A stretch of 64,000 nt of DNA from NCBI GenBank assembly GCA_030432565.1, contig JAUIGV010000008.1, forward strand, positions 62,001 through 126,000, read 5' to 3'. The position numbers were made by a program, and so were the translations under genes. This DNA comes from Verrucomicrobiia bacterium (GTDB lineage Bacteria > Verrucomicrobiota > Verrucomicrobiia > Verrucomicrobiales > Akkermansiaceae). Under the pieces are notes generated by a model. That model had not been told where the DNA came from. It saw nothing but the letters and a program-made list of their open reading frames with translations, and did no database searches. The first letter of the stretch is position 1. Each line of letters starts with the position of its first letter. Below are positions 23,675 through 32,879 of the stretch, piece after piece.

Positions 23675-25236
23675 TAAGTATCCTTGGTATCATGCCTCTC
23701 GCGAAATTTGCGAAGCAAATCATCGATACTATCGCCTTCTCCCCCATCGGTCGGCAGCGGCGGAGGGGTTGTCCTGGCCTGGTTGGCGACTTCGGCTTCC
23801 CGGGCAGGATCGGCAATCCGAAAGGGGCTCTCGATTGCGGTCTTCACCGGAGGAGCAGCTGGAGCAGCTGGAACTCGCACCGAATCACTCTCCTGTCGAA
23901 TCCGCTGCACCAAATATTTGCGGGGAATTGCGGCCCTCCTTACAGGTTTCGGCGGATACTTGATCTTCACGACCGGACTGGCGAAAGGCACGTCCGGTTT
24001 CCCGGCCTCCGTCAAATCAGTTTCAACCATCTTCTTCGCCGGGACTTCGGCAAAACCAATATCCTTGGTTTGAAGCACGCTGGTTTGAAGCACGCTGGCA
24101 TCGGGCGTCTCGGAAACTGCCGGGACCGGATCTATTTCCCGCTCCGGCGCGCCCCAGACATCCCGCGCGGCACGGAGAACGGCCCTCGGATAGAGGTCGC
24201 CCCCATCGAGTTGGATCTTCCGACGGAGATCCTCCGCCCCGTCCAGGTCACGGGTTTTCAAAAGGGCCACCACGCCCCCCTCATCGAGAGCCTTCAATCG
24301 AATCACCGAGTCTTCGAAACGATCCTGCATTCCAAGTGGAATTCGTCGGGCAAAAGTAGACTCCCACACATCATCGTTCACCGAGAAAATCACCTTGAGC
24401 CGGGGCGCGGCCTGCCTCAAAGCCACGAGGGAATTTGCAACGCGGAGGGCCGCTTCGCTATCACCGAACAAGCCATCCATCTCATCCATCACCAGAACCA
24501 CATTCTCGGTCGTCGTGATCAACTTTAAAAAAGAGGTAAGCGCCCCATGACTGCCAGTTCCTGTCTGCGGCTGGCTTCCCACCCCGAAAACCGTATTGAG
24601 CAATTCGTGATTCCGCCCCCGTTTTTCGACCGACGTCATGGCATATCGCGACAAGACGGAAAACCAAAGCGACAGATCACCCGACACCCCGCCGCAACTC
24701 TGGCCGAGCACCGAAACCAGCCGGGGCGAGAGAGCTGCAAACTGGGCTTTCACCCATTGAGCAACAGCTGCCGATTCCTTCTGAAAATCAAAAACTTCCT
24801 CCGGGCGTTCGCGGAGGCTCCGCAGTGACTCCGTTCGATTCGGGCTGGGAACCTCACCCGATTCCACCAATGGAATCAAGGCACTGGCCAGAATACGGCG
24901 TACGCTAAAATCCAACCCGGTCAGCTCTCTTTTGCCGGGAAGCGGGACTGTCAGCTGATCAAGAATCCGTCCCAAAATCTCCTTCTCGTCAATCCGGTAA
25001 TCCGCCGAAAGTTCGACGGGAACCATCACGGAAGCCCCCCGGAGTTCCTCCCGCAATCGAGAAAGAAGCATCGTTTTACCATAGCCCGCGCGGGGAGCAC
25101 GGAGGGAAATCAAAACGCCCTCATCACCGGTTGCGAGCTCTTTCAATTGCCCAAACTCCTCCCCGTGCAGGCTTTCGACGAGTGGACTCATCGGCCCTTC
25201 AAACGATTCGAAGTTGGAACTGAAAGGATTTTTCAT
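23671..25236 (-). CDS. AAA-type P-loop protein, last gene of the secretin operon
   Basis: The 521-residue cytoplasmic protein begins MKNPFSSNFESFEGPMSPLV. A P-loop-like 'RAPRAGYGKTMLLSRL' lies at about 46-61 but lacks the first Gly of G-x4-G-K-T. The Walker B strand is 'VVLVMDEMDGLF' near 245, and a sensor-like Asn is in 'KVIFSVNDDVWES' near 285. The last 130 residues are Pro/Ala/Lys-rich linker. It follows the AsmA-like gene by 50 bases and so probably belongs to the pilus/secretin unit. No ATPase family could be named; it is unlike PilB/PilT in length and motifs. Confidence 0.65.
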   Translation of the reverse strand: MKNPFSSNFESFEGPMSPLVESLHGEEFGQLKELATGDEGVLISLRAPRAGYGKTMLLSRLREELRGASVMVPVELSADYRIDEKEILGRILDQLTVPLPGKRELTGLDFSVRRILASALIPLVESGEVPSPNRTESLRSLRERPEEVFDFQKESAAVAQWVKAQFAALSPRLVSVLGQSCGGVSGDLSLWFSVLSRYAMTSVEKRGRNHELLNTVFGVGSQPQTGTGSHGALTSFLKLITTTENVVLVMDEMDGLFGDSEAALRVANSLVALRQAAPRLKVIFSVNDDVWESTFARRIPLGMQDRFEDSVIRLKALDEGGVVALLKTRDLDGAEDLRRKIQLDGGDLYPRAVLRAARDVWGAPEREIDPVPAVSETPDASVLQTSVLQTKDIGFAEVPAKKMVETDLTEAGKPDVPFASPVVKIKYPPKPVRRAAIPRKYLVQRIRQESDSVRVPAAPAAPPVKTAIESPFRIADPAREAEVANQARTTPPPLPTDGGEGDSIDDLLRKFRERHDTKDTY

Positions 25237-25286
25237 CTTTTCGTGAAGTCTGGTGGAACAGATGAATCCTGGAAGAAAAAACCAAC

Positions 25287-26915
25287 CTATTCGCCCTCAA
25301 GAGGATTGAGAGGATCTGGAATAAGCCCTCCCTCTTCCAAGGGTCTGAGAAGATTTTCCCAGGTCTTATCCTCCGTCCCACCGGTCGGATTATCACTTGG
25401 GAGAGTTGTGGAATCCACGCCAATCACCTGAAGAAATGTATCCGTGGGCTCATCAATTGTGCCGCCGACATCAAAGCTAAAATTCACGAGCCCGGTCGTA
25501 TCGGATCCAACCAAATGAGGGCTATTCTTGAATCGATCCTGACTGGAAAGATAAAATCGATTGATAAAAATCTCAATACGACCTCCGATTCTTCCATCAT
25601 TCGCAATGACAAGGCTACCTTTCAAGGACACCTTCCCCTTCTCAGAGAGTTCAAAGTTTTCCAGAGCCACACCCTCCGGTTTGACCCTCACCGTCCCCAC
25701 AATCGGCGACTTGGTAATCCCCTCGTGGAATTCCAGAATGTCCAAATTATGATCGGGAAACAAGGAATGCAGGTTCGCCAGGAACGGAAGTCGCATCATC
25801 TTGGATGAGCTTGCCTGCAGATCGATTTCAACTTCGTCGAAGTAGTCATTGCCAACCGTAAAATGAACCTTCCCGCTCGAGGCCACAATCGAACCAGTGA
25901 AAAAACGCGAGAGTTGCTTGCCGACCAAGACACCCATTGGGAACTTTTCCGTGGCAATTTCCAGAGTCGATTCCCGACCCGGCTCCAACAAAACTTCCCC
26001 GCTTAACTCCAAATCCGATGCCAATGAAATTCCATCGTCGGTTGGATGCTTGAGGGACAAGGACACCAAATTCAAGACGCCATCGTTAAATCGCATTACG
26101 CCTTTGGAGACGGGAAATTCCTCCCAGCCATCAACGCGGAACGCTCCTTCATCCAGAGTGACCTGGTAACCGTCCCCTCCGACATAGGAAAAGATGGCGC
26201 TCACATCAGAGAAGCCAATGGGGGCATCCGTTCCGAACAAGACATCAAGCGAACTGCAATAATATTGGTCGAAGCCGAACGGGAATTCCTCCTCATCCAG
26301 AGATTCACCTGATTCTCCGACAGTTGTCGGCATTGCGAGCATCAAAAGGCCTTTCTTCCCCCCAATCTCCAACCCACTTGGCCGGGCTCCCAGGTAATTT
26401 AGGAATCTCACGTCTCCTTTGATTGTATTCAACTCCAGGCTGCGCACAAAAGACGACTGGTCCCACTTAAAGTTCGCTTCCTTGAGCGAGACGGAAAAGG
26501 GCATTCGTTTCAACCCCTTGAGTTCAACCTCGGCTCCGCTCCATTCGGAAGCCTGTTGGGCAAGCTTGTCACGATGCCCCTTGCTGTTTTGCATCAGGAT
26601 CAAAAACAGAACGGAGAGAAAAAGAACCAGAACCAGAGTTGCCGCGATCACCACCTTGACGAGGAGACGCTTCTTCTCCCGCTCCGGAGTGATTTTGTCA
26701 GGTTGCTCGGAGCGCCTTTTCCGGCGCTTCACCTTCCGTGCGATCGTCCCGTCGGAGCGGGTCACCACCTCGCCTTGTGCCTCTTTCTCACGCTCCTTGT
26801 CGCGGAGCGCCTTCATCATCTCATCGAGCGAATACTGCTCCTTTTCCGGTCCCGAGGGAAAGGAGCTTGAATCATCTTCGGGAGGGCGGGAACGAGGGGG
26901 GATGTTCGTGCTCAT
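25287..26915 (-). CDS. AsmA-like single-pass membrane protein
   Basis: The 542-residue product has a cytoplasmic N-terminus rich in charge ('VKRRKRRSEQPDKITPEREK'), one membrane segment at about 84-109, and a periplasmic beta-rich part. That part has 'WSGAEVELKGLKRMPFSVSL' and later 'VALENFELSEKGKVSLKGSL', resembling AsmA/DUF3971 domains that bridge the envelope and handle lipids. The C-terminus is acidic and Pro-rich. Its ATG shares one base with the secretin stop (TGATG), implying coupled translation. A role in envelope assembly of the pilus channel is inference. Confidence 0.6.
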   Translation of the reverse strand: MSTNIPPRSRPPEDDSSSFPSGPEKEQYSLDEMMKALRDKEREKEAQGEVVTRSDGTIARKVKRRKRRSEQPDKITPEREKKRLLVKVVIAATLVLVLFLSVLFLILMQNSKGHRDKLAQQASEWSGAEVELKGLKRMPFSVSLKEANFKWDQSSFVRSLELNTIKGDVRFLNYLGARPSGLEIGGKKGLLMLAMPTTVGESGESLDEEEFPFGFDQYYCSSLDVLFGTDAPIGFSDVSAIFSYVGGDGYQVTLDEGAFRVDGWEEFPVSKGVMRFNDGVLNLVSLSLKHPTDDGISLASDLELSGEVLLEPGRESTLEIATEKFPMGVLVGKQLSRFFTGSIVASSGKVHFTVGNDYFDEVEIDLQASSSKMMRLPFLANLHSLFPDHNLDILEFHEGITKSPIVGTVRVKPEGVALENFELSEKGKVSLKGSLVIANDGRIGGRIEIFINRFYLSSQDRFKNSPHLVGSDTTGLVNFSFDVGGTIDEPTDTFLQVIGVDSTTLPSDNPTGGTEDKTWENLLRPLEEGGLIPDPLNPLEGE

Positions 26916-29347
26916 CAGCGATCGCGGTAGGGATTTCCTGCTGGATCGGTCAGTTCGACATTTACAAAGATGATCACGGCACGTTTCTCAACCGAAATTC
27001 CGTTGCTCTGAAAAATTCTTCCAACCAAAGGGACGTCACCCAAAATGGGCACTTTGTCGTGAATTTCTTTTCGAATTTCCTGAATCAATCCCCCCATGAC
27101 AACCGTCTGGCCATCCACGATCCGCACGCTGGTATTGCCTCTCGTCGTCCGGAAGAGCGGCTTGAGGATGGCATTCGGGGTGATCTCGCCGAAAACACTT
27201 TGAGTTGCCACGGTCTGGTTCACAAAATCAATGGTGGTATTGTCCGTCGAACCCACAATCGGAGTGCCATAGTTAATAAAACCCTCAAAATCGGTGACGA
27301 CTGGATTTACCGACACTTCGATGATCTTGCGGTCCGGTCCGACCTGGGGAAGAACCTCAAGCGAGACTCCGAGATTCCGATAGGTGAAATTAGTAGGAGT
27401 CGCCGGAGTGACGGGAATGGTTCCGCCACCACCAACCTGATTCGGAATTTGAGGAGGCTCAAACTCCTCGGGATATGGAAATTCGACCACCGACTGAACC
27501 ACCGCATTTTGACCGGAGCGAGTCACAACTTCCGGGCGCACCATCACATCGGCGCCCTTCTTTTGGGAAAGTCCCCTCATCAAGATTTCGTGAGCCGTAT
27601 TGTCGATGATTCCTCGCAGACTGATCACGCCCGGAGCTCGTGTTCCTGAGGTATCCGGAGTAGATGGCAGCCGGATATCGGCAGAGGAATTCCCGAACCC
27701 GTCATTGGAAACGACTCCGGAAGTGGCCGGAGGAGAAACCCTGTTGAGCAATGCGTCAAGCCCATCGGTCGTTCCGGAAAGCTGTCCGCTGCGGTTTCCC
27801 GAAGTCACCGGACGCCCCCCGATCATATCGGCGATTGGAGAACCTGTTCCTGTGGTTCCACCCGAAAGAATCCCATGTTCACCGACATTGAACTGCCCGA
27901 GCATTACATCAAAATCCAGTTCTTCCAGTTGTTCCTGGCTGATGTCAACGATGGTCGTCCGCACCGTCACAATCAACGGCTCGTTCTTCGCCAAGTCAGC
28001 AACGATCGCCTCAACGAGCTGCATGTTTGCCACCGTATTCCGCACGATGAGCTTGTTCGTATTCGAATTATAAACGGCGCTTGCTCCCTCGGGGAAACTC
28101 ACATCGTAAGCCTGGAGCTTCTCTTTTGCGGAAAGTTTCTTTGCGATCAATCCGCCCTCGTCGGGATTGTCTCCAAACGGATCATCGTTCTCCTCGGCCT
28201 TACCAACGGAGCCACCCGTCAAAAAGTCAGGTGGAACCGTGAATTCCCGGCGAACCAAGGTCGGATCCGAAAACCCGGCGGCATTGATCACGACCGCAAA
28301 GTCATCCACGCGGAAGGTCGTGCCGGAGGCCTCGGTAATCAGCTTCAAAACCTCGGCGAGCGGAACATTGCGGAGAGTCAGATTAATCCGGGAATCACGG
28401 ATCTCCTTCACCTCCGGCATCGTTTCGTCCCCGAGCTGAACCACAAAAGGAATCCCCTTCTTGGTATCATCCAGAGTGGTATTGTCCGCCTGCACGGCAA
28501 CGGCTCTCAAAAAATCAACAGCTTCATCAAGGGTCGCACCATTCAGCTGAACCTGCGGAACCATGATGGAATTTAGCTTTGCCTGAAGATTGGCCGCTTG
28601 GGCCAGTTCCTCGGGAATATAATCTCCAATCTGCCCGGGCGCGTTGAGCGATGGAACCTTTTGCTCCCAAGCTGCCCCCACATCTTCCAGCATCTTGGCT
28701 CTCGCTTGATCACGGGCTGCTTCCGCATAGCCGGTCTTTGCCGCGTTCACACGCTCCATTCCACGACGTGCCGCCTTGTTGTATTTGTCGATACGGAGAA
28801 TGTCCTCGTAGGTCATGTAGGCCCGATCAAACTGGCCCAGATCATAATAGCTCTGCGCCTCATAGAGGAGACGACGAACCCGGTCCACGTTTGCGGTGTG
28901 CTCCGGAGTCAAGGCCGCCTCGTAGCGAATCGGATCGTCCATCTTTGCCAGGAAGGCCTTCAATTTGGGATTGTCCGGATCAACGATCTTGGCATCGTCA
29001 ACCAAGGCCCTTGCGGCCTTCGCATCACCCTTGCGCATCAAGTTCTGCGCTTGCACCAAAGACGCTTGCGAAAACCGCTGCACCGCAGTTGCACGCAATC
29101 CCACAACCGCCTTGGCCCCTTTCGGAAGCTTGGACAATGCCTCGGCATACTTGTTAATCGCCGCCGCGTAATCATTCTCGAGATACAAATTGTCCCCCTC
29201 TTCCAGAAGGGTATAGGCGTCGCGAGCTGCCGCTGATCGAGCTGCAGTCTCTTTCGAGAGGATGGAATCTTGCGCAAGAGCAGGCGCTCCACAGACCAAA
29301 AGGCCGGACAAAAGGCTGCGCTGAAGTTTGAGTCGAAGGTTACTCAT
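26915..29347 (-). CDS. Amuc_1098-type type IV pilus outer-membrane secretin
   Basis: ATG at 29347 gives 810 residues with a signal peptide (MSNLRLKLQRSLLSGLLVCG, then Ala-Leu-Ala cleavage). TPR-like helices occupy about 30-220 ('AYTLLEEGDNLYLENDYAAA'). Secretin N-domains follow: an STN-like part near 270-345, then 'RREFTVPPDFLTGG' near 366, an acidic 'ENDDPFGDNPDEGG' linker and 'VSFPEGASAVYN' with 'NKLIVRNTVANMQLVEAIV'. The secretin core is C-terminal, with 'TSVRIVDGQTVVMGGL' near 760 and 'ILGDVPLVGRIF'. It should form the multimeric outer-membrane pore. The family was named in Akkermansia, where it lies in a pilus cluster. Here pilM and other pilus genes are absent and the upstream neighbours are the paralogue array. 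Confidence 0.88.
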   Translation of the reverse strand: MSNLRLKLQRSLLSGLLVCGAPALAQDSILSKETAARSAAARDAYTLLEEGDNLYLENDYAAAINKYAEALSKLPKGAKAVVGLRATAVQRFSQASLVQAQNLMRKGDAKAARALVDDAKIVDPDNPKLKAFLAKMDDPIRYEAALTPEHTANVDRVRRLLYEAQSYYDLGQFDRAYMTYEDILRIDKYNKAARRGMERVNAAKTGYAEAARDQARAKMLEDVGAAWEQKVPSLNAPGQIGDYIPEELAQAANLQAKLNSIMVPQVQLNGATLDEAVDFLRAVAVQADNTTLDDTKKGIPFVVQLGDETMPEVKEIRDSRINLTLRNVPLAEVLKLITEASGTTFRVDDFAVVINAAGFSDPTLVRREFTVPPDFLTGGSVGKAEENDDPFGDNPDEGGLIAKKLSAKEKLQAYDVSFPEGASAVYNSNTNKLIVRNTVANMQLVEAIVADLAKNEPLIVTVRTTIVDISQEQLEELDFDVMLGQFNVGEHGILSGGTTGTGSPIADMIGGRPVTSGNRSGQLSGTTDGLDALLNRVSPPATSGVVSNDGFGNSSADIRLPSTPDTSGTRAPGVISLRGIIDNTAHEILMRGLSQKKGADVMVRPEVVTRSGQNAVVQSVVEFPYPEEFEPPQIPNQVGGGGTIPVTPATPTNFTYRNLGVSLEVLPQVGPDRKIIEVSVNPVVTDFEGFINYGTPIVGSTDNTTIDFVNQTVATQSVFGEITPNAILKPLFRTTRGNTSVRIVDGQTVVMGGLIQEIRKEIHDKVPILGDVPLVGRIFQSNGISVEKRAVIIFVNVELTDPAGNPYRDR

Positions 29348-29436
29348 ATCGTAGGATGGGCGTTTATAGAGCCGAATCGCGCCCCCGATAAGCCGAAAAT
29401 CGGGAAATATTCGCCAAATCTGAAAGATTTTAAGCC

Positions 29437-29950
29437 TCAACGCCCCTCTTTCACCATTTCCTCGACCCTCCGGGCCGAAAAAACCGCCACCCAGGCCCGC
29501 CACAGCTCTCCTGCTTTTTCCTGACGCACGATCAATGGAAGCCCGACTTCCCCCTCAATCCTTTGCTCCAGCTTCGCCAGATTCCTGCCTTTCAGAGTGA
29601 ATCCGGCCTCCACGAATCCAGCATCCATGCTCGATTGCAGCTCTGATTCGGCCTCAAACTTCCCTTTGCCCAAATCAAACACCGCCGCGTGACCGGGAGG
29701 CCCCGAAGTCGAAATCTTCCCCACGACTCGAAATCCTCCCTTCTTCAAATCCCCGGCAGTCAATTTACGATCCCGTCTTCATCGGGAGTCCCCCGTAAAC
29801 CGCCCTCTCCAGGAGCGCAGTCATGCCTTCTTCCGTCGTCTCTATCCAATACTTGAAGTTTTTCGCCTCAGCCCGATACGCCCGCACCTCCAACTCTCCT
29901 GCCATGAGAAGCTGCCCCAACAGCACTGAGATAAACCAATAGATCTTCAT
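29437..29950 (-). pseudogene. Seventh array copy (P7): shrunken and frameshifted
   Basis: ATG at 29950 overlaps the stop of P6 (ATGA) and starts a signal peptide and the family opening (MKIYWFISVLLGQLLMAGEL, then E-V-R-A-Y-R). After only 61 residues the frame stops at TAA 29767-29765. The adjacent frame, readable from TTG 29763 to 29437 (108 residues), matches the C-terminal part of the paralogues ('GKISTSGPPGHAAVFDLGKG' and 'VGLPLIVRQEKAGELWRAWV'). One base lost in the TCGTAAATTG stretch would join the two into a protein of about 168 residues. About 340 residues present in full copies are missing. It is either a decayed copy or two tiny coupled genes. Confidence 0.6.
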
Positions 29951-31329
29951 TTTTTCTCTTTCAAATAGTCGTTTATTTCCAATCTCGAAATCGTCACCAC
30001 CCAAGCCCGCCACATCCTCCCCACCTTCATCTGCTGCAAGATGACCGGCGCCCCTTCCCGCAATTCACCCCTCACCCGGACCTCGCCTCCGTTCTTCGAC
30101 CGGATGAGACCCGAGGTCCTGATTATCCGATAACTATTATTCGGCATTTCAAATTCTGACTTTAAAGCGCCCATCTGAACCGAACATCCATAGCCCCCCC
30201 AATGACAAACCTTGGAGAGCACACGAAGCTCCTCTCGTAAAACTGCTCCGGGATCCAGCTTCTTATTTGACTCCACCAGTATCACATTTACGTGAGGCAT
30301 GCCAAAAGCAATCTCCTCTCCGGTGCTTACGATCCCTTCAATAAGCTCAAGCGCCAAGGGCGAAACCTTCACCCTCAAAACAGAAATCTCCTGCAAATAT
30401 TCCACCTCGTCATCCTCCTTCAAGTCCACCCCGTTTTGCATCAGCAACACCCTAACATCTGTCTCCTCCTTCCCGCTTGCTCTCAAAAAAGTCAGAAAAC
30501 CCGGTGGCGCCAAAAACCTCCTCCGTATCTTCCCGCCTTCTTTTTCATTCGCCTGATACCCTGGATTCCTCATCTCAAACACCTGCTCTTTCTTCCATAC
30601 CTGACGACCATCTTCCCCGAGAACCCAATCATTGAGCTGCTCACCATCCACAAAAACCACTTCTCCTTTCACAATCACCAAAATCGTTTCCTGCCCCTTC
30701 GTAGACCCAATTTCCAACACCGTCTCCTCACCGTTCAGCCCCATCAAACTCCCCTCAAAATCAAAAGACGCCCCCTCCACCTTACAGGTAAGCTTCATTG
30801 AAAGCACATAAGCCAGCGATTCACCCCAACACGAAGCACTCCCCTCAAACAACAAAGCTCCCTCTGCTCCACGCAACTCTGTAAATTCGTTACGCGCCGC
30901 CAATCCACCCACCTGCCCGATCTCCACCAACCCTTCAGGCAAGTCCGAAACATGCAAACTCCTCAAACCCGGCATCACCTCCGGGACCTTCACCACCCGA
31001 ATCCCAAATCGCAACTGGCACTCCAATTCCCGAGAAAAATGAAACACCACCTCACGGTGCCTGAAACGATTCCCGCGCACCACCATCCGCCCCGTCGTCT
31101 CGTTCCAAATTGCCAAATCCTCCTCGCTCTCGAGCAACTCCGCCTTCTTACCCCAGTCCGTCAAATCTCGCAAAACATCGCCCTCACCAAAAAATTGGCT
31201 CTCAAATGGGGCACCCGGAAGAACCTCGTACTTCGCATACTCCAGATCAACTGGAACACGATAAGCCCTCACCTCCAAATCCCCCAGGGCCACTCCCGCC
31301 AAAACCATCCAAAGGAAAAACCCTCTCAC
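29947..31329 (-). CDS. Array paralogue P6: exported secretin-module protein
   Basis: The 460-residue product starts MRGFFLWMVLAGVALGDLEV; the signal probably ends at A-L-G. Module A follows at once ('EVRAYRVPVDLEYAKYE', 'APFESQFFGEGDVLRDL', then 'WNETTGRMVVRGNRF'). Module B begins 'RRRFLAPPGFLTFLRA' near 268, continues with 'MQNGVDLKEDDEVEYL' and 'LALELIEGIVST', and ends 'MWRAWVVTISRLEINDYLKE'. It lacks the acidic D-P-F linker of the other copies and is about 50 residues shorter, with several extra Cys ('VCHWGGYGC'). It is the most divergent full copy, overlapping P5 upstream by 4 bases and P7 downstream by 4. Confidence 0.72.
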   Translation of the reverse strand: MRGFFLWMVLAGVALGDLEVRAYRVPVDLEYAKYEVLPGAPFESQFFGEGDVLRDLTDWGKKAELLESEEDLAIWNETTGRMVVRGNRFRHREVVFHFSRELECQLRFGIRVVKVPEVMPGLRSLHVSDLPEGLVEIGQVGGLAARNEFTELRGAEGALLFEGSASCWGESLAYVLSMKLTCKVEGASFDFEGSLMGLNGEETVLEIGSTKGQETILVIVKGEVVFVDGEQLNDWVLGEDGRQVWKKEQVFEMRNPGYQANEKEGGKIRRRFLAPPGFLTFLRASGKEETDVRVLLMQNGVDLKEDDEVEYLQEISVLRVKVSPLALELIEGIVSTGEEIAFGMPHVNVILVESNKKLDPGAVLREELRVLSKVCHWGGYGCSVQMGALKSEFEMPNNSYRIIRTSGLIRSKNGGEVRVRGELREGAPVILQQMKVGRMWRAWVVTISRLEINDYLKEKK

Positions 31330-32879
31330 TTCTTTCCCTCACTCTCATTCACAAGCTTCACCACCGTCCCGGTCAAAACCCAGGTCCGCCATTTCTCCCC
31401 GAACCGACCTTCATGCACCATCCCCGGCACTCCGTCTTTCACCATCAACGCCGAGCGAAAACTCGCCTTCTCCCGTTTCTTTTTTACTTCCGATAACAGG
31501 CCCGAAACTTGAAGCAGGTCCTCATCACCATCCACCATCGCCTCGGCCTCCACCAACAAATCCTTCCCCAGAGTCACTTCCATAGACGCTCCAGCCATCC
31601 CTTTGCCCACTATCCGACGAATCCTCTTCCCCTCCCCGTTCCGAATCTGTTCTTGAGTCAACTGCCCTTCTGATTCCACCAACTCAAACGCCAACAAGAT
31701 CGGCTGTGGTGGTCCCGCACACGCCACCTTCAGACACCCCAGCAGCAATTCCACATCAGCCGGATCCAACCGAACATACAACTGACTCGTCGAAGATCGT
31801 AGCACCACAAACTGCCCCTCATCAATCTTCACCCCGTTCTCCCTCATCCTCTCGCTCAAATCAACGAGGTCGCTCCGCTCCATCCCCTTAAAAACCGGAT
31901 GATCCCCCTCATACTTAGGACTTGGTCGAATCTCAGCCACCTCTCCATCGGCAGCAAATGGATCTTCCTGCGGTTCTCCATTCTCATGCACCAATACCAC
32001 CGGACGCCTCAACCAATCCAAAGTCCCTCGAGGGACCCGATAAACCCTCACCTCCTTCTCGGTTCTCAAAAACTTCACCTCATAGCCTTCCGCATGATCA
32101 AGTCGCATGTCCCGCAGCGGCGACCGCCCGTCCTCCGTCAAAACCCAATCATCATAAGCCGCTCCATTGCTCCTGACCCACTCGCAACCCACAACCATAA
32201 ACAAGCTCCTTTTACCATCCCCCGACCCAATCTCGCTCACCCACGGCAATCCCACCGCCGAGTCCACAAAACTCTTAAAGCTAAACTCCGCCTCCTTGAT
32301 CCTTGACTTCACTTGGAAAGTTCCCTCAAGCCTTCCCTCCGAAAAACCCAGCTCAGCCTCCACCACCAATTTTTTTCCCGGAGTCGACACCCGATTCCCC
32401 TCGCCCTCGAACGCCAACCACGAAATCTCACCCACCAATTCACCACCTTCCGGCAGCATCTCCCAAATTGTCTCCCCCCGCCACTCCGGTCGATTCTCAA
32501 AAGAATACACCGACACCGTAATCTGCGGCATTTTCTGAACCAATTGCTCCTCCATGACCTCCTGGAATTTGTCATGCACCGACTCCTCCGCTCGCATCAC
32601 AAACCGCTCCACGCGCTCATTCCAGATCAGCTCTCCCTCAAATTTTTCCAACCCCCAAATCTTCGGGACCTCACGTGACCAATCCCGCAGCTTGTCACCT
32701 TCCTGAAACAAGGGACTTTCAAACGGAGCCTTCGCGAGCTCACGCCCCGTCCACGCCTCTTCGTTCCATTCCCGGAACCAACTCACATCCTCCGGCTCCA
32801 GCGCGTAGCTTCGCACCACCATCTCATCAGCCAGTAAGACCGCCTGACAAATCACACTCAAAATTAGCAACACCTTCAT
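31326..32879 (-). CDS. Array paralogue P5: exported secretin-module protein
   Basis: The 517-residue product has signal peptide MKVLLILSVICQAVLLADEM, then module A ('VVRSYALEPEDVSWF', 'APFESPLFQEGDKLRDW', 'QITVSVYSFENRPEWRG', 'LPWVSEIGSGDGKRSLFMVV'). Module B starts 'VRVYRVPRGTLDWLRR' near 283 with the acidic 'QEDPFAADGEVAE' linker, then 'MRENGVKIDEGQFVVLRSS' and 'LYVRLDPADVELLLGCL'. The ending 'FGEKWRTWVLTGTVVKLV' is shared with the family. A 4-base ATGA overlap joins it to P4 and P6. The function is unknown; secretin-domain likeness is judged by eye. Confidence 0.74.
   Translation of the reverse strand: MKVLLILSVICQAVLLADEMVVRSYALEPEDVSWFREWNEEAWTGRELAKAPFESPLFQEGDKLRDWSREVPKIWGLEKFEGELIWNERVERFVMRAEESVHDKFQEVMEEQLVQKMPQITVSVYSFENRPEWRGETIWEMLPEGGELVGEISWLAFEGEGNRVSTPGKKLVVEAELGFSEGRLEGTFQVKSRIKEAEFSFKSFVDSAVGLPWVSEIGSGDGKRSLFMVVGCEWVRSNGAAYDDWVLTEDGRSPLRDMRLDHAEGYEVKFLRTEKEVRVYRVPRGTLDWLRRPVVLVHENGEPQEDPFAADGEVAEIRPSPKYEGDHPVFKGMERSDLVDLSERMRENGVKIDEGQFVVLRSSTSQLYVRLDPADVELLLGCLKVACAGPPQPILLAFELVESEGQLTQEQIRNGEGKRIRRIVGKGMAGASMEVTLGKDLLVEAEAMVDGDEDLLQVSGLLSEVKKKREKASFRSALMVKDGVPGMVHEGRFGEKWRTWVLTGTVVKLVNESEGKK

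Noticed and set aside
29437-29950. Programmed frameshifting in P7
   Set aside because: There is no classical slippery heptamer with downstream structure, and the copy has also lost its middle, so decay is the simpler explanation.
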